A DNA stretch of 64,000 nt from assembly GCA_963769255.1 (NCBI GenBank), contig CAVYKV010000001.1, positions 1,116,001 through 1,180,000 of the forward strand, written 5' to 3'. This stretch comes from JAKACA01 sp963769255. Lineage in GTDB: Bacteria; Actinomycetota; Acidimicrobiia; Acidimicrobiales; Bog-793. The notes under the pieces are model-generated. The model was not told where the DNA came from, searched no databases, and saw only the letters and a program-made list of their open reading frames with translations. Within the stretch, counting starts at the first letter, position 1. Every line of letters starts with the position of its first letter. Position numbers and translations under genes: made by a program. Of the stretch, positions 16,867 through 25,099 are shown piece after piece.

Positions 16867-17664
16867 ATGAGACACCTGTCTGTTCCCCCTCGCGCCCGTC
16901 CGGCCGCTGTCGCCCGCCGCGGTGCCCTCGCCGCCCTTCTCGTTGCCGCCGCCTGCGCGCTCCTGCTGTCGGCGTGTAGCAGCACGTCGCCGCAGGCGGC
17001 CTCCACGAGCTCGACGACGGTGGCGCCCTCCACCTCGACGACGGTGCCCGCCAGCACGTCCCCCAAGCACCAGGGCTCCACGACCACCACGACCACGACG
17101 GCGCTGCTCGGGGGCTCCGGCCCGACGACGACCCTGCAACAGGAGCCGGCCCGTTCCTGCTCGACGCCGCCTCTGCGGCGCCCCGCCCGCGGCCTCGTCG
17201 TCGGGCGGGTGACCGCCGTCGGTGACTCCGTCATGATCGACCTCGAGCCGTCTCTCTCGACCGACGTGAAGCGCATCAGCTTCGACGCCATCGTCGGCCA
17301 GCAGTGGTACACGGGGATCTCCGATGTGCAGCAGCTCCGCTCCGAGGGGCAGCTCGGATCCATCGTGATCATCGAGCTCGGCACGAACGGCCCCATCACG
17401 ACGCAGCTCTTCGCCCAGATGATGCAAGCCCTCCGGGGCGTCTCCCGCGTCGTCTTCGTGACGAACTACGTGCCGGACTCCTACGAGACCTCCAACAACG
17501 CCATCATCGAGCAGGGCGTCTCGCACTACGACAACGCCGCCGTGGCGAACTGGTTCGCACTCGCCTCCGCCAATCCGGGTTGGCTCTGCCCCGATGGCTA
17601 CCACCTGTCCTGCGGAGGCCCGGGGGCCGCCGCCATGGCCGCCCTCATCACCCGTTGCGTCTGA
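16867..17664 (+). CDS. SGNH-hydrolase-like lipoprotein
   Basis: The protein is 265 residues. A lipobox (ALLLSACSS, Cys near residue 38) is followed by a Ser/Thr-rich linker of ~55 residues, then an SGNH/GDSL domain: VGDSVM with the nucleophile Ser, VIIELGTNG as the block III Asn, and PDGYHLSCGG giving the C-terminal Asp and His. It resembles the hydrolase half of OatA-type cell-wall O-acetyltransferases but lacks the membrane acyltransferase part. The likely action is esterase/acyltransferase chemistry outside the membrane on cell-wall or glycan acyl groups. There is no partner gene nearby. Confidence 0.72.
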   Translation: MRHLSVPPRARPAAVARRGALAALLVAAACALLLSACSSTSPQAASTSSTTVAPSTSTTVPASTSPKHQGSTTTTTTTALLGGSGPTTTLQQEPARSCSTPPLRRPARGLVVGRVTAVGDSVMIDLEPSLSTDVKRISFDAIVGQQWYTGISDVQQLRSEGQLGSIVIIELGTNGPITTQLFAQMMQALRGVSRVVFVTNYVPDSYETSNNAIIEQGVSHYDNAAVANWFALASANPGWLCPDGYHLSCGGPGAAAMAALITRCV

Positions 17665-17761
17665 GGCGTCGCCCCGCTGGCGACGTCCCGGGGGCATGCA
17701 CGAGACTGGGCGATGAAGCGCTCGGGAGGACCCGGAGTCCGACGACGGAGAGGATCGCCTG

Positions 17762-17860
17762 ATGGAGCTGCATGAAGCCCTCTACACGACCCGCGCCATG
17801 CGGAGGGTGAAGTCCGATCCCGTGCCCCTCGACGCCCAGGCGAGGGCGAAGGGGCGATGA
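17762..17860 (+). pseudogene. N-terminal remnant of a nitroreductase-family gene
   Basis: A 32-codon ORF opens MELHEALYTTRAMRRVKSDP, the characteristic start of actinobacterial nitroreductase-family FMN proteins. It then breaks off after LDAQAR, where the family would continue into the flavin-binding region, and reads AKGR and a stop. The stop overlaps the next ATG (ATGA). The body of the gene (about 150-190 residues) has evidently been deleted, joining its start to the downstream oxidoreductase. It is too short to fold as a nitroreductase. Confidence 0.65.
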
Positions 17861-18855
17861 CGACCCTGCGGGCGGTTCTCGCCGCCGAGCCGGAAGGGGA
17901 GCCGGGACGCCTCGCCACCATCGAGGAGGTGGACCTGCCCGAGGGCGACGTCACGGTGCGCGTGCGATGGTCGAGCTTGAACTACAAGGACGGGCTCGCC
18001 GTGACGGGGAAGGGGCGCGTCGTGCGCTCGTTCCCCATGGTCTGCGGTGTCGACCTCGCCGGCACGGTCGAGGCGTCCGAGTCGCCGGAGTTCTCAGCGG
18101 GCGACGAGGTGATCGTGACGGGCTTCGGTCTCGGTGAGGAGCGCTTCGGCGGCTACGCCGAGCTGGCCCGCGTGCGCTCGGAGTGGCTCGTTCGGCTCCC
18201 CGACGACATGGACGCCCGGCGGGCCATGGCGATCGGGACGGCGGGGCTCACGTCCATGCTCTGCGTCATGGCACTCGAGCACGAGGGCCTCACTCCGGAG
18301 AGCGCCGCCGGGGCGCCCGTCGTCGTGACGGGGGCAGCCGGCGGTGTCGGCAGCGTGGCTGTCGCCCTCCTCGCCGGCGCCGGCTACGAGGTGGCGGCCG
18401 TGAGCGGCCGGCCGGAGCAGGAGCGCTACCTGCGCGCCCTCGGCGCCACGAGCGTGCTCCCGAGGGCGGAGCTGGCGGAGGCACCGCCCCGGCCCCTCGA
18501 CAAGGAGCGCTGGGCCGGCGGCGTCGACGCCGTGGGCGGGACGACGCTCGCCACCGTCATCCGCCAGACGCGCTACGGGGGATGTGTGGCCGCGTGCGGT
18601 CTTGCCGGTGGCACCGACCTGCCGACGACGGTGCACCCCTTCATCCTGCGGGGTGTCACGCTCGCTGGCGTCGAGTCCGTTCGCTGCCCGATCGAGCGGC
18701 GGCGGCACGCCTGGGGGCGGCTCGCACGCCAGCTGCCGGCGGAGCTGATCGACGAGATGGCCGTCGACGCCACGCTGGAGGACGTCCCGCGGTTGGCGGA
18801 GGAGATCCTCGCCGGGAAGACGCGGGGCCGCGTCGTCGTCGCCGTGGCGCCGTAG
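17857..18855 (+). CDS. YhdH/AcuI-type quinone oxidoreductase (acryloyl-CoA reductase-like)
   Basis: The enzyme is 332 residues, a zinc-free MDR protein. SSLNYKDGLAVTGKGRVVR near residue 38, GVDLAGTV, and the NADPH loop VVVTGAAGGVGSVAVALLA are family hallmarks, as is DKERWAGGVDAVGG. Relatives reduce acryloyl-CoA to propionyl-CoA or reduce quinones and enones with NADPH. All expected blocks are present and the length is normal. Its ATG overlaps the stop of the nitroreductase remnant, so translation may be inherited from that gene's start region. No 3-hydroxypropionate or DMSP gene is nearby, so the physiological substrate is open. Confidence 0.88.
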   Translation: MTTLRAVLAAEPEGEPGRLATIEEVDLPEGDVTVRVRWSSLNYKDGLAVTGKGRVVRSFPMVCGVDLAGTVEASESPEFSAGDEVIVTGFGLGEERFGGYAELARVRSEWLVRLPDDMDARRAMAIGTAGLTSMLCVMALEHEGLTPESAAGAPVVVTGAAGGVGSVAVALLAGAGYEVAAVSGRPEQERYLRALGATSVLPRAELAEAPPRPLDKERWAGGVDAVGGTTLATVIRQTRYGGCVAACGLAGGTDLPTTVHPFILRGVTLAGVESVRCPIERRRHAWGRLARQLPAELIDEMAVDATLEDVPRLAEEILAGKTRGRVVVAVAP

Positions 18856-18869
18856 GTCCCAGCCGCCGG

Positions 18870-19919
18870 TCAGCTCCCGGCGGGCGTCGCCTCGCCGACG
18901 ATGCGATAGAGCAGGCGCCCGGCGGACTCCGAGCACTCGGCCTCGCCTCGCAGGCGCAGGTACTCGAGATGGGCGTAGGTCTCGCTCTCGGCCATCATCC
19001 CCCAGACGGCGGGACGGAAGAGGTGCTGGCTGAAGTCGACGACCGTGGCCGGGCCGAGCTCCTCGCCGATCCGACGCAGGTGGGCGAGGCGATCGTCGTG
19101 ATGCCCGACGATGTCGTCGATGCGGCCTTGCAGGTCCGCGAAGGGATGCCCGTGGGCGGGCAGGACGGTGGTGATGTCGCCGAGGCGGCGGAGGCTCTCG
19201 AGGCTCTCGAGGTAGGTGCCGAGGGGGTCGGAGAGCGTGGAGAGGCCGGCCACGTGTGGGGTGATCGTCGGCAGCACGTGGTCGCCGGACACGAGGAGGC
19301 CGGCTTCGGGGTCGAAGAGGCAGACATGGTCGCCCGTGTGGCCCGGTGTGTGCAGCACCTCCCAGTCGCGGCCGGCCAGGCGGACCTGTTCACCGGCGCT
19401 CACGGTTCCGCTCGGGACGGGAGGGCGGGCATAGGCGAGGAGGTGCCAGCGCCCGAGCCGCGCCGTCCAGAGGTGGCGGCGCAGGTGGGGGATGGGACTG
19501 CCGCCCCACGGAGTCTCGAAGCTGCGCCCCGGGCGGCTCCCGCTGAACCAGGTGCGGAAGCTCCGCTCCGTGACGAGCCGTGCCCCCGCCTCCTCGGCGA
19601 GGCGCCCGGCGCCGCCGAAATGGTCAGGGTGCGAGTGCGTGACGAAGACGGTGTGGACATCGCCTACGGCGAGACCGGCCGCCGCCAGGCGGGCGACGAG
19701 GGCTCGCCAGTTGTCACGGCCGGGGAGCCCGGCATCGACGATGGCGGCCCCCTTGTCGTCGAGGAGGGCGTAGCAATTCACATGGCCGAGGCCTGTGAAG
19801 GCAATGGGGAGCTGCAGGCGCAGGACGCCCGGGCCGACCTCGTGCACCTCGGAGGAGGCGGGTAGCTGCTCCTGCTTCGGTGGCCGCGTCCCGCCGGCGG
19901 GATCGAAGGCCGCCGTCAC
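18870..19919 (-). CDS. Metallo-beta-lactamase-fold hydrolase
   Basis: The protein is about 349 residues. The MBL signature THSHPDHFGG supplies HxHxDH; VLHTPGHTGDHVCLF supplies the third-site His; LVSGDHVLP the bridging Asp; and LPAHGHPF the last His. A C-terminal helical region (HHDDRLAHLRRIGEEL and later LEYLRLRGEAEC) resembles the extra domain of LACTB2-like hydrolases. Two metal ions should activate water for ester, thioester or nuclease chemistry. GTG 19919 overlaps the preceding gene's stop (GTGA), so it is co-translated with oligoribonuclease; that pairing hints at nucleic-acid turnover but is not proof. Confidence 0.85.
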   Translation of the reverse strand: MTAAFDPAGGTRPPKQEQLPASSEVHEVGPGVLRLQLPIAFTGLGHVNCYALLDDKGAAIVDAGLPGRDNWRALVARLAAAGLAVGDVHTVFVTHSHPDHFGGAGRLAEEAGARLVTERSFRTWFSGSRPGRSFETPWGGSPIPHLRRHLWTARLGRWHLLAYARPPVPSGTVSAGEQVRLAGRDWEVLHTPGHTGDHVCLFDPEAGLLVSGDHVLPTITPHVAGLSTLSDPLGTYLESLESLRRLGDITTVLPAHGHPFADLQGRIDDIVGHHDDRLAHLRRIGEELGPATVVDFSQHLFRPAVWGMMAESETYAHLEYLRLRGEAECSESAGRLLYRIVGEATPAGS

Positions 19920-20512
19920 ACCGGCGGGTCGGAGCCGGCGTCGGCCGGGGTGGAGGTGGCGGCCGGCTCCGTGCCGGCGACATCGCAAAGAAACCGCCCC
20001 TTGTAGTACTCGAGCTCCGCCACACTCTCACGGATGTCGTCCATGGCTCGATGGGCCGTCTGCTTGTGGGGGCGAGCGGCGTACAGCTCGGGGCGCCACC
20101 GGCGGCACAGCTCCTTCACCGTTGACACGTCGATCGTGCGGTAGTGGAAGAACGCCTCGAGCTCGGGTGCGTAGACCTGCAGGAAGCGGCGGTCCATGGC
20201 GATGGAGTTGCCGCACAAGGGGACGACGCCCGGCTCGATCAGCTGGGAGCGGAGGAAGGCGAGCGTGTCGGCGACGGCCTGCTGCACGGTCACCGTCGAG
20301 CGCGAGATCTGCTCGAGGAGCCCGGAGGTCGTGTGCATGTTGCGCACGACGTCCTCCATGGCGTCGAGCTGCTCGGCGCTCGCCCCGATGACGAGGTCGG
20401 GTCCCTCGGCGACGATGTGCAGGACGTCGTCGGTGACGAGGGTGGCCATCTCCACGATGACGTGACGCTCCGGGTCGAGGCCGGTCATCTCGAAATCCAT
20501 CCAGACGAGCAC
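19916..20512 (-). CDS. orn: Oligoribonuclease
   Basis: This is a DEDDh 3'-5' exonuclease that degrades the shortest RNA pieces, chiefly dinucleotides, to mononucleotides. LVWMDFEMTGLD gives the first Asp-Glu pair, LCGNSIAMDRRFL the next Asp, YRTIDVSTVKEL and HRAMDDIRESVAELEYYK the catalytic His-Asp. Length is about 198 residues including an Ala/Pro tail. GTG 20512 gives the canonical N-terminus. It lies just across from the divergent dut gene; the MBL hydrolase follows with an overlapping start. Confidence 0.93.
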   Translation of the reverse strand: MLVWMDFEMTGLDPERHVIVEMATLVTDDVLHIVAEGPDLVIGASAEQLDAMEDVVRNMHTTSGLLEQISRSTVTVQQAVADTLAFLRSQLIEPGVVPLCGNSIAMDRRFLQVYAPELEAFFHYRTIDVSTVKELCRRWRPELYAARPHKQTAHRAMDDIRESVAELEYYKGRFLCDVAGTEPAATSTPADAGSDPPV

Positions 20513-20551
20513 GCTCCGGGATCGTAACTGGCGCTCCGCTACCCTCGAACC

Positions 20552-20989
20552 GTGATCGACATCCGGGTCCTGCGACTCGACGCCGAGTTGCCCCTCCCCG
20601 AGCGCGCCAAGGCGGGCGACGCCGGGCTCGACCTGGTGGCGCGTGGCGACGTCACGTTGAGTCCCGGCGGCGGCCGCGCCCTCGTGCCGACAGGGATCGC
20701 CCTCGAGCTGCCCGAGGGCTGCGCCGGCCTCGTGCTGCCCCGCAGCGGGCTCGCCCTCTCCCACGGCGTGACGATCCTCAACTCGCCTGGCCTCATCGAC
20801 CCGGGCTACCGTGGCGAGGTCGGAGTCATCCTCGTGAACCACGATCCGGCCAGCCCCTACGAGGTGCACCGTGGTGACCGCATCGCCCAGCTGCTCATCG
20901 TGAGCGCCGAGGCCGCCCGGCTCGTCAGCGTCGGCACTCTTGCCGGCAGCGAGCGGGGCGAGGGAGGCTTCGGGCACACTGGCCGGTGA
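20552..20989 (+). CDS. dut: dUTP diphosphatase
   Basis: This trimeric dUTPase converts dUTP to dUMP and pyrophosphate, keeping uracil out of DNA. The five family motifs are present in 145 residues: KAGDAGLDL, the PRSGLA phosphate block, LNSPGLIDPGYRGE, HRGDRIAQLLI, and the glycine-rich C-terminal arm SERGEGGFGHTGR. The start is GTG. It is divergent from orn with only 39 bases between starts, so the promoters must overlap. Confidence 0.95.
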   Translation: MIDIRVLRLDAELPLPERAKAGDAGLDLVARGDVTLSPGGGRALVPTGIALELPEGCAGLVLPRSGLALSHGVTILNSPGLIDPGYRGEVGVILVNHDPASPYEVHRGDRIAQLLIVSAEAARLVSVGTLAGSERGEGGFGHTGR

Positions 20990-21069
20990 GCTGACAGTCG
21001 ACTGCCATCGGGCTGGGACGAGGAATCGGCCGGAGAGATATCGGCCGGAGCGGAAGAGAGGAGGCCGGG

Positions 21070-22647
21070 ATGCAACGACTGAGCGGGCTCGACGCACTCT
21101 TCCTCTCTCTCGAGACGACGAGCTCGCACATGCACGTGACCGGCGTCTACCTGCTCGAGCCGGGCCCGGGCGGGCTCTCCTTCGACTCCGTGCGGGAGCG
21201 GGTGCGCAGCCGCCTGCCCCTGGCGGCGCCCTTCCGGCGGCGCCTCGTCGAAGTGCCGTTCCGGTTGGGGCATCCGATGTGGGTGGAGGATGCGGGTTTT
21301 GATCTGGACTTCCACTTGAGGCGGGCGTCCCTGCCGAGCCCCGGCGGCATGGACGAGCTGGCAGATTTCGTCGCCCAGGTGAACGGGCAGCCGCTCGACC
21401 GGGGGCGGCCGCTCTGGGAGATGTACGTCGTGGAGGGGCTCGAGGGCGGTCGCTACGCCCTCGTCGGGAAGATGCACCACGCCGCCATCGACGGGGTCTC
21501 CGGCTCCGAGATCATGGCGAGCCTCCTCGACATCGAACCGGAGCCCGCCGAGCAGCTCGCCGTGGACACCTGGAGGCCGGACGACACGCCGAACGAGGTG
21601 GATCTGTTGGCACTCGCACTGGCGTCAGCCGTCCTGCACCCGGTGCGGGCCGCCCGCACCGCCAAGCGCGCCATCGACACCGTTGTCCAGGTCGCCGATT
21701 ACAACCGGCAGGAGGGGACGACCCCGCCCCCGTCGCCCTTCAGCGCCCCGAAGACGTCGCTCAACGCCGCCATCACGCCTCACCGCCGCGTCAGCTTCGG
21801 GGCTCACCCGCTCGACGACCTGAAGACGGTGAAGAACCACTTCTCCTGCACGGTGAACGACGTCGTGCTGGCCGTGTGCGCCGGGGCGCTCCGGCGCTAC
21901 CTGCTCGCCCACGACGACCTCCCTGAGGATCCGCTCGTCGCCATGGTGCCGATGTCGGTGCGCAGCACCGACGGGTCGGATGCCTTCGGCAACCGCGTCA
22001 CCGGCATGCTGACCTCCCTCGCCACCGAGCTCGAGTCGCCGGCGGCGCGGCTGGCGGCGATCGCCGAGTGCATGCGCCGTGCCAAGGCGCAGGAGGAGCT
22101 CATCGGGGCGAAGACGCTCTCGGACTGGGCGGAGTTCGCCTTCCCGGCCCTCATGGGACGGGCTGCCAGGCTGACGGCGTCCATGCGCGTCTTCGACCGG
22201 CTGCGCCCGATCTACAACGTCACGGTGTCGAATGTCCCGGGGCCGCCCTTCCCCCTCTTCCTCGCCGGCGCCCGCATGGTGGGCATGTACCCCGTCGGGC
22301 CCGTGACGGAGGGCATCGGCCTCAACATCACCGTCATGAGCTACTGCGGGATGGTCTACTTCGGCCTCAACGCCTGCCGCGAGACGGTGCCGGACCTGCA
22401 GGTGTTCCCGTCGCTCCTGCAGGAGTCGCTCGACGAGCTGGTGTTGGCGACGGGCCACACGGGCCGGCGCCGGCGCCGGGAGGCAGCGCTCGACCCGGCC
22501 GGTGCGGTGGGGGCCGGTGCGGTGGGGGCCGGCGCTGTGGGGGCCAGTGCTGTGGGGGCCGCTGCGGTGGGGGCCGGCGGGGTGGAGGGCAGCGTCGGGG
22601 AGGCCACCTCCGGGGAGGAACGGGCCGGCGGGGCGCCGGCCGGCTGA
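21070..22647 (+). CDS. Wax ester synthase/diacylglycerol acyltransferase (WS/DGAT), copy 3
   Basis: The enzyme has 525 residues and opens MQRLSGLDALFLSLETTSSHMH. The catalytic motif HHAAIDG lies at about residues 136-142. FSCTVNDVVLAVCAGALRRY and NVTVSNVPGPPFPLFLAGAR are standard family blocks. The last ~60 residues are an unusual Ala/Gly/Val tail built from GAVGA-type repeats and are absent from copies 1 and 2. GAGGAGG upstream of ATG 21070 gives a strong ribosome site. The next gene, a Rieske oxygenase, starts 21 bases after the stop. The storage-lipid role is as for the other copies; substrate preference is unknown. Confidence 0.92.
   Translation: MQRLSGLDALFLSLETTSSHMHVTGVYLLEPGPGGLSFDSVRERVRSRLPLAAPFRRRLVEVPFRLGHPMWVEDAGFDLDFHLRRASLPSPGGMDELADFVAQVNGQPLDRGRPLWEMYVVEGLEGGRYALVGKMHHAAIDGVSGSEIMASLLDIEPEPAEQLAVDTWRPDDTPNEVDLLALALASAVLHPVRAARTAKRAIDTVVQVADYNRQEGTTPPPSPFSAPKTSLNAAITPHRRVSFGAHPLDDLKTVKNHFSCTVNDVVLAVCAGALRRYLLAHDDLPEDPLVAMVPMSVRSTDGSDAFGNRVTGMLTSLATELESPAARLAAIAECMRRAKAQEELIGAKTLSDWAEFAFPALMGRAARLTASMRVFDRLRPIYNVTVSNVPGPPFPLFLAGARMVGMYPVGPVTEGIGLNITVMSYCGMVYFGLNACRETVPDLQVFPSLLQESLDELVLATGHTGRRRRREAALDPAGAVGAGAVGAGAVGASAVGAAAVGAGGVEGSVGEATSGEERAGGAPAG
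22501..22590 (+). repeat. 15-bp tandem repeats in the WS/DGAT C-terminus
   Basis: Five in-frame 15-base units of the type GGTGCGGTGGGGGCC (22501-22575) plus one degenerate unit encode repeated G/A-A-V-G-A pentapeptides. Unit-to-unit differences are mostly C/T and G/C substitutions, so copy number is likely to vary by slippage. Confidence 0.85.
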
Positions 22648-22659
22648 GGGCGCCGTAGC

Positions 22660-22677
22660 ATTGACTGTATGGTCAAT
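22660..22677. promoter_or_regulatory. 18-bp palindrome over the Rieske gene start
   Basis: ATTGAC-TGTATG-GTCAAT is a perfect inverted repeat with 6-base arms, and the start codon ATG (22669) lies in its centre. TetR-type operators have this size and shape. Binding here would block initiation directly. It may be read by the TetR encoded at 29049 or another regulator. Confidence 0.5.
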
Positions 22678-23904
22678 CAGATACGCGAGGGGGCGAGGGC
22701 GCCGCAGCTGAGACCGCCGGGCGAGCGCGTCCCCCTCGACCCGGCGGCGCTCGCCGCCTCCCTGCGACCCTTCCCGGAGGGCCGCATGCTCCCGCGGGGC
22801 GCCTACGTCGACGACGCCGTCTTCGCCTGGGAGCAACGGCACTTCTTCGGCGGCGGCTGGATGTGCGTCGGTCGCAGCGACCTCGTGGCCCGTCCCGGCG
22901 ACCAGCGGGCCGAGTCGGTCGGGCCGGCCGGCGTCTTCCTCGTGCGCGATGCCGGCGGGAGCCTGCGGGTCTTCGCCAACGCCTGCAGGCACCGCAACCA
23001 CGAGCTGCTCGGCTGCGGTGAGGCGAGCGTGAACCGGCCCATCGTGCTGTGCCCCTATCACGGCTGGTCCTACCGGCTCGACGGGACGCTCCGCAAGGCG
23101 CCCGGCTTCGACGACGGCGTCCCGAACTTCGCAGCGGCCGAGAACTCCCTCGTCGAGCTGCCCTCGCGTGAGTGGCGGGGCTGGATCTTCGTGGACGCCT
23201 CCGCAACGGCGGGGACCTTCGAGGAGCACATCGCCGGCCTCGACGAGGTCGTCGATGCCTACGAGCCGGAGCGCCTCGTGGCGGCGGCGAGCCACGAGTA
23301 CGTCGTCTCGGCCAACTGGAAGATCCTCTCGGAGAACTACCAGGAGTGCTACCACTGCCCCGTCATCCACCCGGAGCTGTGCGCCGTCAGCAACCCGCGC
23401 AGCGGCGGGAGCTACGACGACCCGGCGCAGGGCGCCTGGGTCGGCGGGTACATGGACCTGCGGGACGGGCACGAGACGATGTCGCTCGACGGGCGATCGG
23501 GCTCGCGGCCGCTGCGCGGAGTCGAGGGCTGGCGGCTCGGCGTCGTCGACTACATCGGGGTCTTCCCCAACCTGCTCGTCAGCCTCCACCCCGACTACGT
23601 CATGACACATCTGCTGACGCCACTGGCCCCTGACCGGACGCGGGTCCGCTGCGAGTGGATGTTCGCGCCAGAGGAGGTGGCACGGGAGGGCTTCGACCCG
23701 TCCTACGCCGTGGCGTTCTGGGACGTCACGAACCGGCAGGACTGGGCCGCCTGCGAGTCCGTGCAGCGCGGCCTCTCGAGCCCGCATGCCATCCCAGGCC
23801 TCGTCTCGCCCGCCGAGGAGACGGTCCACCGCTTCGTCACGATGGTGGCGCGCGGCTACGAGCTCCGGCCGGTGCGGGGGGCCGCGCTCACGGCCCCGGG
23901 CTAG
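22669..23904 (+). CDS. Rieske [2Fe-2S] ring-hydroxylating oxygenase, large subunit
   Basis: The enzyme is 411 residues. The Rieske centre is C106-x-H108 (NACRHRNHE) and C128-x2-H131 (CPYHGWSYR). The catalytic domain holds ENYQECYHCPVIHPEL with mononuclear-iron ligands at about His229 and His234, and a later Asp in NRQDWAACE. It uses O2 and reductase-supplied electrons to hydroxylate or demethylate aromatic or quaternary-amine-type substrates. No ferredoxin or reductase gene is adjacent, so electrons come from elsewhere. It follows the WS/DGAT gene and has a palindrome over its start. The substrate is unknown; an N- or O-demethylase role would fit the formaldehyde pathway at 39482, as inference. 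Confidence 0.88.
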   Translation: MVNQIREGARAPQLRPPGERVPLDPAALAASLRPFPEGRMLPRGAYVDDAVFAWEQRHFFGGGWMCVGRSDLVARPGDQRAESVGPAGVFLVRDAGGSLRVFANACRHRNHELLGCGEASVNRPIVLCPYHGWSYRLDGTLRKAPGFDDGVPNFAAAENSLVELPSREWRGWIFVDASATAGTFEEHIAGLDEVVDAYEPERLVAAASHEYVVSANWKILSENYQECYHCPVIHPELCAVSNPRSGGSYDDPAQGAWVGGYMDLRDGHETMSLDGRSGSRPLRGVEGWRLGVVDYIGVFPNLLVSLHPDYVMTHLLTPLAPDRTRVRCEWMFAPEEVAREGFDPSYAVAFWDVTNRQDWAACESVQRGLSSPHAIPGLVSPAEETVHRFVTMVARGYELRPVRGAALTAPG

Positions 23905-25072
23905 TCAAGCCAGGGCGCGGACGCCCCGGCGGCCCAGCTGCTGGGCGACGATGGCCCGCTGCACCTCGCTCGTGCCCTCCCAGATGCGCTCGACGCGGAG
24001 CTCACGGAAGAAGCGCTCCGCCACGTTCTCCCGCATGTAGCCGCGGCCGCCGAAGATCTGGACGGCACGGTCGGCCACGCGGCCGGCCATCTCGGAGGCG
24101 TAGAGCTTCACCATGGAGGCTTGGGCGTGCTGCACCTTCACGTCGCGGCCCTCGTCGATGCCCCGGGCCATCTCGTAGACGATGGCGCGGGCGGCGAAGA
24201 GCTCCGTGACGCTGTCGGCGAGCATGGCGGCGACGAGCTGGTGCTCGATGATGGGCTTGCCGTAGACGACGCGCTCGGTGGCGAAGGCCGTCGCCTCCTC
24301 GACGAGGCGCTCGGCGGCACCGAGGCAGCGGGCTGCCACCATCATCCGCTCGAAGCGAAACCACTCGTACGAGTACGACATCCCACCTCCCTCCTCCCCC
24401 ACGCGGTGGGACTCGGGGACGCGGACGCCGTCGAAGGCGACGACGGGGTGGTGGTGGCCGATGTTGTGCGAGTAGGCGGGCGTTCGCACGACGCTGAGGC
24501 CCGGGGAGGGGATGTCGACGACGAACATGGCGTGCTCGCCGACATGGGGGCCGTTCGTCAGCTTGCCCTGGAAGAAGGCGTAGGTCGCCTCGTTGTAGGA
24601 GGTCACGTGCCACTTGACGCCGTCGAGGACGTAGTCGTCGCCCTCCCGGCGAGCCGTCGCCTTGATGGCGTCGACGTCGGAATCCGGCACCCTCTTCCGT
24701 GATGGCGTAGCACTCGGAGGCCTCCCCCAGCACCGTCGGGCGGAGCCAGCGCTCCACCTGGTACTCGGTGGCGACCTCCGGCCACCACTGCGGCGGCGTG
24801 GACACCACCCAGGCGACGGCATTCGTGGCCCGCCCGACCTGCTCCTGCACGAGGACCTGCTGCAGGGCCGTGCAACCGCCGCCGCCGAGCTCCTTCGGCA
24901 TGTTCGTGGCGAGGAGGCCGAGCTCGCGGGCCCGCGCCGTCGCCTTCTCCTTCACTCCGGCGGGGAGCTCGCCGTTGTTCAGCTCCGTCTCGACCTCGTA
25001 GGGGATGACCTCGTCGACGAGCGTGCGGGCTCTCGCCTGGATGTCGAGATCCTCGGTGGACAGGCCGTACAT
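23905..25072 (-). CDS. Acyl-CoA dehydrogenase, frameshifted
   Basis: This flavin enzyme introduces a double bond into acyl-CoA in beta-oxidation-type pathways. Residues 1-130 (MYGLSTEDLDIQARAR to CYAITEEGAG) are in one frame; the rest (SDVDAIKATARREG to the C-terminus) is in another. One extra T near 24691 accounts for the break: GAG then SDVDAI is the expected family sequence. The C-terminal half is complete: QIFGGRGYMRENVAERFFRE and RIWEGTSEVQRAIVAQQL, with the Gly-rich FAD contacts. Length after correction is about 388, normal for the family. It is probably co-transcribed with the ADP-forming ligase upstream. Confidence 0.85.
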
Positions 25073-25099
25073 GGGTGACCTCCTGGCTGGTCGGATGTC

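Noticed and set aside
15309..16979. A 556-codon plus-strand ORF
   Set aside because: It overlaps the MDR dehydrogenase in another frame and has Arg/Pro-rich shadow composition; the dehydrogenase frame has the zinc-site motifs.
21625..23829. A 734-codon minus-strand ORF
   Set aside because: It is antisense to the WS/DGAT and Rieske genes, both of which have complete catalytic motifs.
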